From NCBI GenBank assembly GCA_022749755.1, contig CM040445.1, positions 14,467,182-14,531,181 of the forward strand: a DNA stretch of 64,000 bases, given 5' to 3'. This stretch comes from Azadirachta indica. Its lineage: Eukaryota > Streptophyta > Magnoliopsida > Sapindales > Meliaceae. The notes beneath the pieces are model-generated. The model did no database searches. It saw nothing but the letters and a program-made list of their open reading frames with translations, and was not told the DNA's origin. Below are positions 13,696 to 24,440 of the stretch, piece after piece (within the stretch, counting starts at the first letter, position 1; each line of letters begins with the position of its first letter). Made by a program: the position numbers and the translations under genes.

Positions 13696-14257
13696 ATTGT
13701 TTGTACATTGTGACTTGGGGAGCAATCAATATACTTGCGTTCAAAATTTGGATTTCCTGATGTGCATTCTTGACATCCTTGCTGATCATTCATATTGATT
13801 ACTTCTTTATTTGAAAACATGCTGTGTGTAGGATATGCTGCCTTTCTCGTGCGTTAACATTCTTCCTTCATGTGCAGGCTATTTTCTCTGATGATTCAGA
13901 TGATGAACCGGAACATTTAATTCTAAGAAAGTGGAGGATCCAGAAAAGAAGATTGAAGTGGCTAATACAGCATTGAGCCATTTGATTGCGGGTGAGTTCT
14001 TAGAAACCTTGGGAAAAGAGCCAACTCTTTGAGGTTCCCCCGGAGTTACCGAACTGAATGAGTAGACCCCAGAATCCTGCTCCTCAGAAAGGCACTGCTA
14101 ATGCTGATGCTGGAAATGCCAATACCTTACCAGTTGAAATCAAGTCTTCTTCCACTGCAAATGCTGTCAGCAGGAACTTCGATAGACTGAGGGGTGCCAG
14201 ATGAGAGGGAGACAGCTTAATAAAGCGAATCCCAGAAAAATGAATCGACTCTGGCAG
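13696..14257 (+). pseudogene. Partial duplicate of TGH intron 15 and last exon
   Basis: Near-identical to 9856-10415: it begins within TGH intron 15 ('attgtttgtac'), keeps the acceptor and continues into the last exon (reading [10 protein letters not shown]). One base is missing relative to the parent just after (gaaccggaaca against gaaacggaaaca), which shifts the frame. Further small indels follow. The intron part is retained, so this is a genomic duplication and not a retrocopy. It stops abruptly at about 14257, where MSH2-like sequence begins. Confidence 0.9.
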
Positions 14258-14410
14258 CTGGTCTACTGATAGGTATTGATAATGATCAACGAGTTGGGCC
14301 GCGGGACATGTCCCACCTATGATGGATTTGGTTTGTTCATTTGTGGACACTTTTTATTACTCTCTTATGATACCCCTAGATATTATTGATGAGTTGGGCC
14401 TTGGAATGTA
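14258..14410 (+). pseudogene. MSH2 fragment (Walker B region of the MutS ATPase)
   Basis: From 'tctactgatagg' onward the DNA matches plant MSH2. The frame reads TD, then LIMINELGRGT, then TYDGFGL with small indels, which is the Walker B/signature region of the mismatch-repair ATPase. A second short echo (IIDELGLG) lies at about 14375-14405. Flanking exon sequence is lost. The fragment abuts the truncated TGH copy directly. Confidence 0.7.
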
Positions 14411-14455
14411 TACATGCTGTGGTTGGGTTTTTCTTAATTAATAGACCCTTTTTCT

Positions 14456-14662
14456 GTGTGTCTTTTAGTCTTCCCTGATAATCAGTCAATCAAATTTCTT
14501 ATTCAGAGAGGGATTGATGTGATGGAAATTAAAGGACAAGCGGAGAACGTAGGTTCTTATGCAGCCCACTTCTTTGCCAATCATGCACATCTAGTGTATT
14601 TTGCCAATTTGAAAGAAAAATTAAAAGGAAAACTATCACCAGTTATTACTGTTTACCTCTAA
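14456..14662 (+). other. Unidentified open frame of 68 codons between MSH2 fragments
   Basis: An open frame containing IKFLIQRGIDVMEIKG and then SYAAHFFANHAHLVYFANL. Its composition looks more protein-like than the surrounding sequence and it sits between two MSH2-derived fragments, so it may be another captured or decayed exon. I do not recognise the family. It has no clear start context. Confidence 0.25.
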
Positions 14663-14948
14663 ATTTCTTAAATAACCACCGTTAAAAATATATTTTAAAA
14701 AATAATTAATTAAAATTTTTTTAAACGAAAATATTTTTACTTAAAAGTGTACTTTTAAACATAAAATGTATTTTTAAATACAAAATTTATTCGTACTTGA
14801 AAATATATTTTTAAACACGAAATATATTTTTGAGCATAAACATTTTCGTTTCAAAAAATTTTAATTAATGATTTTTTAAATGCATTTTAAACGGTTATCG
14901 TTTAAAAAATTAAGGGGTGAATTGTGGTTATGGGTAAATTGTGATTAT
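14640..14948. mobile_element. Fold-back MITE-like element
   Basis: An imperfect inverted repeat. The left arm (aaccaccgttaaaaatat, then aattaattaaaa and aaacgaaaat) is matched by the reverse complement of the right arm (ataaccgtttaaaatgc, then cattaattaaaa and aaacgaaaatg). The interior is very AT-rich. There is no coding capacity. Target duplication is not clear. Confidence 0.6.
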
Positions 14949-15282
14949 TGTTGAAAATTTTCTAAACTAAAAAGAGATATAGAGAAAAAGCAAACTTATT
15001 GCAAATCACTTTTTGGTCTTTGTAGGACATTATGACTTGCATATTTGTTTTACGAACTTTTGTTGGTGATGCGAGTTGAACTTTTAGTTGTCCCACACAT
15101 GTCGAGATGCCACATTTGTAGTCGTATACTCGCTAAGCTTTTGCATCCAAAACCAACACTATGGCTTTGCCTGTTTTCGGCTGGGAGACGCTCATTTTGT
15201 TTGAGTTGATTTGAGCATATTGCAGTAATTCGTCACCAACAGAAGTGAGTTACATTATGTTTGTTCTATTCTCAAGTTTAAA

Positions 15283-15471
15283 TTGGGCCTCGTTAAAGTG
15301 ATCAGAGCACTTGCTCTATTTGCAACCCACTTCCATGAACTGACTGCATTGGCTCATGAAAATACAAATCATGAAATCAATACAAAGCAAATAGTTGGTG
15401 TTGCAAATTATCATGTTAGTGTACACATTGATTTGATAAGTTGCAAGCTAACTATGCTATACAAGGTGAAA
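15283..15471 (+). pseudogene. MSH2 fragment (exon after Walker B)
   Basis: The frame GLVKVIRALALFATHFHELT, then KQIVGVANYHV and KLTMLYK, followed by 'gtgaaa' as a donor-like end, is a clear match to the exon of plant MSH2 downstream of the signature region (FATHFHELTALA is diagnostic). The usual APTLF is replaced by ALALF. No start codon or neighbouring functional exons exist. A weaker trace of the preceding exon may lie at 15030-15120. This is a relic. Confidence 0.85.
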
Positions 15472-15479
15472 TGATTGAC

Positions 15480-17340
15480 TTATGTATTAGGCCTTCTTTA
15501 AGATGGCTTGCTAGTTTTTTTTCATGTTCTCGATTTTCTGTTTTTACCATCATCTTTTTTCCTGCCAGACTGTTATAGTTTTATTTTGTTGAGTTTAGGA
15601 AATTTATGCATTCTTAATTAAGATTTCAGAATGCGTTGTAGTCAAAGTTAGTATAGACTGTTAAACTTTCCCACTGCTTTCAGGAGATAGTAAAACACAT
15701 ACATACATCTCATGCTTAACTATTGATTATGATGGGAGTAGGTCATCGTAATTACTATTTCTAAATGTAGACCTCATAATATAGGATTATCAAAATACAA
15801 TTAGAATGACATAAATAAAATCTTAGATGCAAAAACAATTATTCCTCCTCCAATAGACATTGAAGTTTTTGAAGAAAACAGAAAGAATTTCTATACTTTG
15901 TCCTAAACAAAAGCATAAAATGGATTACTCATAGCACAACACTGTAACATTGTTTCAACTCTAAATTTCAGAAGGAACATATTATCGTTGGACATTCCCA
16001 TAAGAAAAGTAAATTGAGAAATAAGAAGTAGAAGCTCTATTGTCCACATTAGATGCAAGATATAACCACAAAGCCATCAACTTGTAAGATCTCTAAGTGT
16101 GAGATGGAGCACGAGAAAATGTTAATAACCATCGGAAACCATTAACACAAAGGGGAAAAAAACATTACACACAATCGTTAATGTAATAATAAAACAAGAA
16201 ACAACAATTATATAGTCAATCAATATAATATGTTATAACTTATGACACAAAAGGTCTATTCATTGAATAAAAAAGAACTTACTCTATGACGAATACATAA
16301 ATATAGAAACCTATATGGTCATTTAATCATATTTAATAAAATAGTAAACATATGCCGATGCTTAATAGTTTTGCAGTGCTTTATTACTTTAAAATGACAT
16401 CGTTTTTCTGTATTTTTTTAAAACTGAATTATATTGTAAAAAATTTAAGTTATTATTTTTTAGAACCGGACCGAATCGAATAAAAGCTGAAAGTGGACCG
16501 AATAAATTTTTAATTAAACCAAACCGGTCAGTTCTAATTCAATTTGATTCAGTTTTCTGAGTTTTGCTTTATTGCAATTTTTTAAACCTTCGTAAAAATA
16601 TTACTTTTTAATAGTAATATATACAAAACATAATGTCGTTTTGATAATAAAACATATTAAAAAACTATTTTTATCCGGTTTAAATTTTTTAAATTAAAAT
16701 CAAAATTAAACCAAAAATTTTAAATTTTTTAAAATCAAAACTGGATCGAGCCAAATATCACTTAAAAACAGACCAAATCGGGCCAAACATCGTTTCTAGA
16801 TTTCAAATTTTTTCGCCTGACCTTTTCTACTAGTAGTCCTTTATATATTTGTATAAAGAACAGATGTTGTCTATCTCTAGCATTAAAGTTGTGAATAAAT
16901 TATATTTAATAATGTAATTCATAAATACCAATATTTAATAGTTTTATAGTGATTTATATCTAAGGTGACAAGTTTTTCTCCTTATAGAATGCAAAGAAAT
17001 TCAACAAACTACAATATAAATACAAAAAACGGTAAATTTTATTCATATCACAGTAATTATATATACAGAACTAACCAAACAACTGTAAATAGTACAATTT
17101 TTTTTGAAAAAAGGAAAAGAAACCCAAATAACGAAAATATTTGAGAAATATGAAAAATTGTTTAATCTTTATACAAAAAAAAATTGAATTACCTAAATTC
17201 AAAACACATTTAAGAATTTTAGATCTTCTAAAAAATAGAAATAGGATCAGAACAAACCTTTCTTTTGTATTCAAGAGTATATCAACATATAAACAATGAA
17301 ACCTAACTCTTTAAATTAATTACTTGATTAGAAAGTAATT
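15480..17340. other. AT-rich spacer with fold-back-like ACCGAAC/AACCGG-rich block
   Basis: No gene is supported. Around 16440-16810 there are multiple 'ccgaac'/'aaccgg'-like words in both orientations, resembling the AT-rich repeats with GGTTCGGTT motifs common in plant genomes. Element ends could not be fixed. Confidence 0.35.
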
Positions 17341-18090
17341 CACAAAACCAACAAAAAAAACCTTGTCCAGTGCTCTACTTTAATGCAGGGAGATAATGCA
17401 ACAAAAAATTAAAGAAACGAACAGAGACTTGGATTAACATTAAAAACCTTATCCAATGCTTTACTCTAATGTAGAGAGATAGACTTATGCAAAAAGGCCG
17501 AACTAAAGAGTTCAGTTTTATTCGGTTCCTAAATTTATCGGTTTAGTTTAGGTTTGGTTAAAAATTGAATTTGAACAAAAAACGACTAGGTGTGAATATA
17601 AAACTTTATATATGCCCCTAAAATTTACAAAAACTATAAATACATAAAAAATTTATAAAAATTTATATAAATTCACATAAAAATAAGAGAGATTATTATA
17701 AATTTTAAAACTATTTTCTTTTTCTATAGTTTTTATATTATATAAAGAATTATATAAAAATACCCTTTAAAGTGAGAATTAAGGTAAAAACTAAAGTGTG
17801 AAACTGAACTGTAGTTCAATTTGGTTCCATACTTCAGTTTATATTTTAAAAATTGAACTGTATTTTGATTTGGTTCAATTTTTATAAAAACCGAACCTAA
17901 CCCAATCTTGCCTACCCTACGCATAGATAATGCAACAAAGAATTAAAAAAAAATACTTAGAGACTTAAATTAACAATACAATGAATGAAAGAAACAAACA
18001 AAGACTCAAATTAACAACAGTAGACATACCATTTTTCATAAGAATCAAAGAAAAAAACATATACTTGAATTAACAATGCTAGTTATTCTT
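17341..18090. repeat. Degenerate tandem repeat split by an insertion
   Basis: A unit of about 105 bp ('cttgtccagtgctctacttt' ... 'gagacttggattaacat') is repeated. The second unit is interrupted after 'agagagata' and resumes at 'gataatgcaacaaagaatt' near 17930. The roughly 445-bp insert holds motifs such as ggtttagtttaggtttggtt and accgaacctaaccc near opposite ends, suggesting an inverted-repeat element. Shorter echoes (gacttaaattaacaa) continue to about 18080. Confidence 0.55.
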
Positions 18091-18552
18091 ACCAATGCAT
18101 CGAATGGGATGATTAACGACGATGTATTTCTCTGAGGTGTTGAGTAAAATAACATAATATGATATAATTAACAAATTATATTTTTAATAAATAAAAAAAA
18201 TAAAATATTAAACATGTTTCACTTAAAATTTCATTTGATTATTATATATCAAATTATTATTAAAAAAAAAGTAAAAGGAGATGATTAGAAATATTTTAAT
18301 ATATTAGTTTATACAACTCCTTCTAAAATATTTACTATACTTCTTATTTTAATAGATATATTTATGTAAAATATTTTAAAAATAAGATATATACATAATT
18401 TATTAATTTTGGAGATAAATAAAAACAGTTAGGATTCCGACGTAATCTACAATTACTAAATCATTTATAAGTAATATGAGATGTTCTTGCACTTACTCAG
18501 GGATTTTACTCCTCACAATTTTAGCTGACTGCTTAGATCTCTTAACCATAAT

Positions 18553-19700
18553 ATGGCGGCGAATTGGTCAGAACTCAATTCTGACGTGTTTTGGTGGAGA
18601 TTGCCAAGCGAATAAAATTGCTGGAAGATTTTATTGCCTTCGGTGGAGTTCGTAGGTCATGGCGATCGACCGCAGATCAAAAGAATTATATGTTCAAATA
18701 TAATCATATGCCTCAACTTTTGCTTGCTCCAAGAAAAGAATCCAGTAGTCAGCGTGAATTCTACAATATATCAAAGGGAGTAAGTCGCCAGGTTTGGTTA
18801 CCAGAAACGAATGATAAGAAGATACTTTCTTCACAAGGGATGGCTTCTAATGGTTGATCTAAACTGGGGTATGTCTCTCCTGCATCCTTATAATTTTGTT
18901 CAAATTGAACTTCCGAACATAGAACCGTCTTAATGTTGGGGTACTGGTATTGATCCTGACATAAGGCATGCGTTTTTTATACACAAATTTGTTTTGTCTG
19001 CGAGTCCATTAGAAGAAGAAGATTACACAGTCATGGTGGTTATTCGTGGAGGTAGAGGCAAATTGGCTTATTTTAAACCGGCGTATAAGGCTTGGATCAC
19101 ATTACGCCCTACATGTTCAGGATTCACAACATTTCCTGATATATTTTAGTAATAACGATAAGTTTTATGCCGTAGATATGCATGGTCGGATAATGGTTTG
19201 TGATTTGACGGGTGAAAATCGCAATCTCACTGTTGTGGCTGAGATGCCATCTATAGATTTACACTGTTCGAGGTGATGTTTTGGAGGAATTGTATTTGAT
19301 AGTATTTTCAGAGTTGTGGGTGATTTCGCGTAGAGAAGTGTATTTACGGCGGCCAACAAAACCAGGAAGTGACGTATATACCTATGGAACTTATGACTTT
19401 CAGGTTTTCGAAGTCAAATTATTGTCTTCGACTAATTCTTCTTTTTCTTCCTGGACTGAGATTAAAGATTTGGGAAACAGAAGACGTTTTCTAAAGCTTC
19501 ACATATTTCAGGTTGCAAACCTAATTGTATATATTTCACTGAAGATTTTATAGAGTCGTTTTATTTTTCAATATGAAAAGAGGAGAGAATCCGGAAGGAG
19601 GAGGTCAAGCTATGGGACTTTATATTTTGGAAGATGCCAGCATCATCCCCCATTTGATTTTCTTTCTCCACCTATGTGGGTTGAACTGGGTTTCGATTAG
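18553..19700 (+). pseudogene. DUF295 F-box (SKIP23-like) pseudogene, copy 1
   Basis: It starts with ATG reading MAANWSELNSDV, the usual start of a short F-box. A 2-base insertion relative to copy 2 before 'attgccaagcg' shifts the frame. Homology then runs through the F-box remainder (EIAKRIKLLEDFIAFGGV), the linker, and the DUF295 beta-rich domain (LRPTCS, GENRN, AEMPSIDL, YDFQVFEVKLLSST) to a C-terminal PMWVELGFD and stop. Several further frameshifts and deletions are present, including loss of the segment after HISG and a gap near the end. Functional relatives are SCF substrate receptors. This copy cannot encode one. Confidence 0.85.
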
Positions 19701-20374
19701 GCTTTTCTTTTTATTAATATTTAAGTTCGTACATCTATCTTCAGTTTACTTTGTTGAAAATTAATAATTATATATTTTAGAATATTAATCAGTTTATAGA
19801 AATATTCAGTTTACTTTGTTGAATTTGCAAAATAAAATTAATAATGATATGTGCAAGTATTTGTTAATTCTGCAGCTAAGATTTCCCTATCGCATCAAAT
19901 AAATTACGTCCGCATAAACATATGGATTAATTGTGGATCGTCAATCATTATTAACATGCATAAAATACAACTTGATAGGGCAGAGCAATTTGAAACTTTT
20001 GGAAGTCAATTATCCAAACCTTCAATATATCATCTTACAAATTCTGTATTAATTTTTGTTGCTCATGGACTTTCGCTGTAAGTTCTGCTATCTTGCTATA
20101 TCAGCTGCCTCCAGCAAAGATGTTTTCTCAGAAAGTTTAACCTGAATGTACTAGAAGGTTTAGCAATTATAAAGGTAACCACTACATAACGAGTAAATAG
20201 CTCCATTATATCCTTAAAATATTCACAAAATAAGGCACTATATAAGATGTGTCCATGGGATATTTATATCCTTTCAATGTTTTTCCTTGATGGTATTTAG
20301 ATGATAATTGATATCCAAGTTCTTGACAGAAACTCTAGAAATAAAACTAGCAAAATAACAAACAGGTAACATAC

Positions 20375-20696
20375 CTTCAACAGTGTTGAAGTTCGTGTTC
20401 CATTTGTCGTTTTTTATCAAGAAGAAGTGACTCCATTTTGCTCTCCTCTTCACCATTTGTAGCTACTTTCCAATCTTCAGCTTCAATTGAATAATAAACT
20501 AAATTGATAAAAATAAAAGATTTATCAAATTAATTAAATTTTAAAATTATCCTACATCAGCAACATTCATAAAAGCTAAGCATTGTGATAAAATACAAAA
20601 TGAGATGGTTAAATACAAAATAATAAAGTCATCTGTGTTGAACCGTAAAAGAATTCAAGTTCCAAGCAATCCTTAGTAACCATATATTCGTCTGAA

Positions 20697-20730
<34 letters not shown>

Positions 20731-21232
20731 CAATTATCTTACATGGCTAAACACTTTTGAGAGAAAACAAAACAGAATGCCACTGACTAAATATTTAAGA
20801 ATAAATATATCCTAACATTGAGACATTTTCATATATATCTTCTTATAGAAAAATAAAAGAAAATAAAGTGAAGCCACCAGTTCAGCCTAATGATTTAAGC
20901 CGGCACCAAATTAGGTAATTCAGCGCATTTAAATTGAATGGAAGAATAATACTAGCAAGCAAATTAACTTAATTTAGTTTCAAATAACTCACGGATTAGC
21001 AGTCTAACCGTAGACCAAATAAAAGTGGATAAAATTTTATAAACTTTCAGTAAAATTTCACAAGAACTGTATCTAAATTTATTGAGGAAGAACCTTCAAC
21101 AAGTGACTAGAATATGTTTAGAAAATGAAACTAGCTGCAAAATTTTTACCTTTTTATGCACATCATCAACCAATTTTTCTGTAGGCCTAGCTTGAAGCTC
21201 GTCCTTCATTTCCTTAATGTATATAAATTTTG
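20375..21232 (-). pseudogene. CASP pseudogene, two exons of the central region
   Basis: The minus strand shows an exon at about 21232-21150 reading EMKDELQARPTEKLVDDVHKK, ending in a GT donor. The next exon, about 20496-20375, reads YYSIEAEDWKVATNGEEES and then KMESLLLDKKRQMEHEL, with a stop shortly before the donor. Both match consecutive exons of plant CASP. In the parent protein these residues lie C-terminal to the block at 12827-13173, yet on this strand they lie 5' of it. The pieces are therefore non-collinear. No other CASP exon is visible nearby. Confidence 0.8.
20697..20730. repeat. (TA)n microsatellite
   Basis: An uninterrupted TA dinucleotide run between the two CASP-derived exons. 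Confidence 0.9.
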
Positions 21233-21624
21233 CCTTATCATTTAATTCCCAAAATTATGAGGCGAAATCCCTTAAATATATATAATTCTTTAATTGAAAA
21301 AATTAAGAAGAAAACGTTGACAATAAATTAGTATAGCTTTTATGAACAATAATTAATATTTTGTAATTAATATTAAAAGTATTTACTTCTATAAGTCAAT
21401 ATAGCTAAAAAAGGTGTTTATGTCATTTTATTTGTTAAAATCAGTCAAATCCTTACGATAATGAAAGGGTATAAACTAAAAGAAGCAGGTTTTGTGTGGA
21501 TCAATTTGCGGCGAGTCCGAAACAGATTACGATTATAAGATATAAGCTACAACAAAGCAAGTTATCCAATATCCATATATATGTTAGTATGAGCTACGAT
21601 GTTTTGGTACTTGCTTAGGCTTTT

Positions 21625-23069
21625 CACTTGTCGCCGATCCTGACCTTTTGGTCGAGATTGCCAAGCGAATAAAATTGCTGGAAGATTTTACTGCCTTCGG
21701 TGGAGTTTGTAAGTCATGGCGATCGGCGGCAGATCAAAAGATTTATATGTTCAAATATAATCATATGCCTCAACTTTTGCTTGCTCCAAGAAAAGAATCC
21801 AGTAGTCAGCGTGAATTCTACAATATATAAAAGGAAGTAAGTCGCCAGGTTTGGTTACCGGAAGTGAATGATAAGAAGATCCTTTCTTCAAAGGGATGGC
21901 TTCTAACAAATTGATCAAATCTGGAATATTTCTCTCCTGCATCCTTATAATTCTGTTCAAATTGAACTTCCGAACATAGAAACGTTTGAAGATTGGGATA
22001 ATGGTATTGATCATGACATACTGCACGCGTTTTTCATAGAGAAATTTGTTTTGTCTACGAGTGCATTAGAAGAAGAAGATTACACGGTCATGGTTATCTA
22101 TGGAGCTACTGGCAAACTGGATTATTTTAAACCGGGTTATAAGGCTTGGATCACATTACGCCCTACATGTTCAAGGGTCACAATATTTTCTGACATATTT
22201 TATTATAACAATAAGTTTTATGTCGTAGACATGTATGGTCGGATTATGTTTTGTGATTTCAGTGGTGAAAATCGCAATCCGAGTGTTGTGGCTGAGATGC
22301 CATCTATAGATTTAGATGGTGGGATAATACCAAATGAGCTTGTTCGAGGTAATGTTTTGGAGGAATTGTTTTTGATAGTAGTTTCAGATGAAGTATTGTG
22401 GGTGATTTCGCGTCGAGGAGTGAATACACGGCCAATTGAACCAGGAAGTGACGTGTATATCTATGAAACTTATGACTTTCAGGTTTTTGAAGTCAAATTG
22501 TTGTCTTCGACTAATGATTCTTCTTCTTCCTGGACTGAGATTAAAGATTTGGGAAACAGAAGCATCTTCGTGGGTCATAATTCTACGTTTTCCAAAGCTT
22601 CACATATTTCAGGTTGCAGACCTAGTTCTATATATTTCACTGAAGATTATATGAAGTCGTACTTTTTTCGCAGCATCGAAGGAGTAGACAATCCGGAAGG
22701 AGGAGGTAGATATGGCAATTTATAAGCCTGTTTTTTTAATTAATATCTCATTACTCTCCTATATTTTTTGTAATACCCATTATTCTCTTAAATTTTAATT
22801 TTACCCTTTAATATTTTTAATATTTTTGATTTTATCATTCGTAAATTAATTGAACTGAAGGGTAAAATCGAAAAAAAAATAAGGATAAGGAGATGATGAA
22901 ATATTACGAAAAATATAGAAGAAATAACGGGATATTGACTAAAAAAATAGGGGTAACAGGCATTCACCCAATTTATAATATTGAAGATGGCAGCATCATC
23001 CCCCATTTCAAGGGTAAATCCGTTGATTTTCTTCGTCCACCCATGTGGGTTGAACTGGGTTTCGATTAG
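21625..23069 (+). pseudogene. DUF295 F-box (SKIP23-like) pseudogene, copy 2, with MITE insertion
   Basis: It reads PDPDLLVEIAKRIKLLEDF, the F-box, then the linker with an in-frame TAA at 21828-21830 where copy 1 has TCA. A +1 frameshift lies near 21910. A long open stretch at about 22051-22725 encodes most of the DUF295 domain (YKAWITLRPTCS, NNKFYVVDMYGR, SGENRN, AEMPSIDLDGG, YDFQVFEVKLLSST). The C-terminal end (GSIIPHF, then PPMWVELGFD, stop at 23067-23069) is cut off by a 243-bp element. The copy is longer and better preserved than copy 1 but has no intact start and carries a stop, so it is scored as a pseudogene. A truncated product from 22051 cannot be excluded. Confidence 0.85.
22726..22968. 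mobile_element. 243-bp MITE, Mutator-like, with 10-bp target-site duplication
   Basis: The insert is flanked by perfect copies of CAATTTATAA (22716-22725 and 22969-22978). Its ends are imperfect inverted repeats beginning gcctgtt on the left and matching the reverse complement of aacaggc near the right end. The arms continue inward (tctatattttt(t/c)gtaat, and ttttaccctt against aagggtaaaa). No coding capacity. A 9-10 bp duplication with long inverted repeats is the pattern of non-autonomous Mutator-like elements. Confidence 0.8.
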
Positions 23070-24093
23070 GCTTTTCTTTTTATTAATATTTAAGTTCTAA
23101 GTTTATACATCTATCTTCAGTTTAGTTTGTTCAATTTGCAGAATTAATAGTATGATATGCCTTGAATATTTATTCATTCTGTAGCTAAGATTTTGGATAA
23201 TGTGTAGCTAAGATTTCGGGCTATTCTCCCCACACAAATAAGTGACCAGGGAAGTTAATTAATGCAAGTTTGGATGAACATAAGTTAAAAGTTTTCCCAT
23301 CATATCAAATAAATTACTAAACATCCATCTATGATCACTTGGAAACAGCAAGATCAGAACATGCTGAGACTGACAATTTCCATGGATAACGCTGAACAGT
23401 TACGTGGATCATCGACTGTTCTGCTTGAGTTGAGGTAAGCGTGCAGCAGCACGTATATACAAGCTTTCTCATCGTATCATAGGGCCTCCTCCCCCGGACC
23501 ATCTCCCCCCAACATCACATCAGCCCACTGCAAGCCTATGTGATTAAATAGGATGAGGTAAAATTCACCCAGTCCAAGACAGATTTTTGTTCTCTCTTCT
23601 TAGCCCAGTCCCAAATTCGCCCACATCTTTCGGACTAGACTGGACTGGATTAAATCTACTTTCCATTTCTTAACAGCTCCTCCGAGTCCAAATTCTGAAG
23701 AATGTAATTAATAGCTGAATCATAAATGTAAATTAAGGTATGTGTGGTAGGTTTCAATGATGACACGTATCTTTCGTCCACATTGCAGGCATCTGTAATT
23801 TTTATGCCCATAATGTAATGTCTTCTGATTTTAGATCCAATTACACCACCACCAACCGTCTCTGTTTTTAATATTAATAATGATAATAATACAACTTTGA
23901 GCCAGGCATTGCAGTACTACCAACCAGTTGTATGCGAGAAAACTAGAAGATTTCTGTTACGGAAGGAAACTCAGAAGAAATTGTCTTTTTTCCCCCTTAC
24001 TTGCGGAAAAAATAGATACCAATGTGAATCCACTACAACTACAAGAAATTAAGATATCAGTGTATTTGATTTGAAAAGTATTTCAATAATTCC
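23070..24093. other. Spacer downstream of F-box copy 2
   Basis: The first 150 bases match the 3' flank of copy 1, so the duplication included downstream sequence. The rest is less AT-rich than its surroundings but shows no family I recognise and no long frame. Confidence 0.4.
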
Positions 24094-24440
24094 TTGTAAT
24101 CAAAAATTTCAATCTTCGGAAGGCAAGGGATTTCTTGGGGTTGGATTTGGTAAATTTGATGAATGGTTGCCTTCAATTTCTTGGATTTTGCGTTGAAAAT
24201 CATTAGTACACGCAAAGTGAACGAACCATTAAAATTATATATATAAATGTTAATACAACAACACCCGTTTGGTCAAATAGAGACATAATACCTAATAGAC
24301 ACAATCCATTTTGTATGCAGCACTCCACTTTTGAAATTTGTAAATTGAATATTATCATGCCTTGACAATTAATTCACGAATTCTACCAAATAATTATGGG
24401 TTCTAGCGAGCTAGCCAGTTACATTGATTTCAAATTAAAC
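24094..24440. repeat. Dispersed repeat, copy 2
   Basis: Partner of 11560-11820 in the same orientation, with the same ordered words (ttggatttggtaaat, ttggattttgcgttgaa, actccacttttgaa). It is longer than copy 1 because of insertions. Confidence 0.6.
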
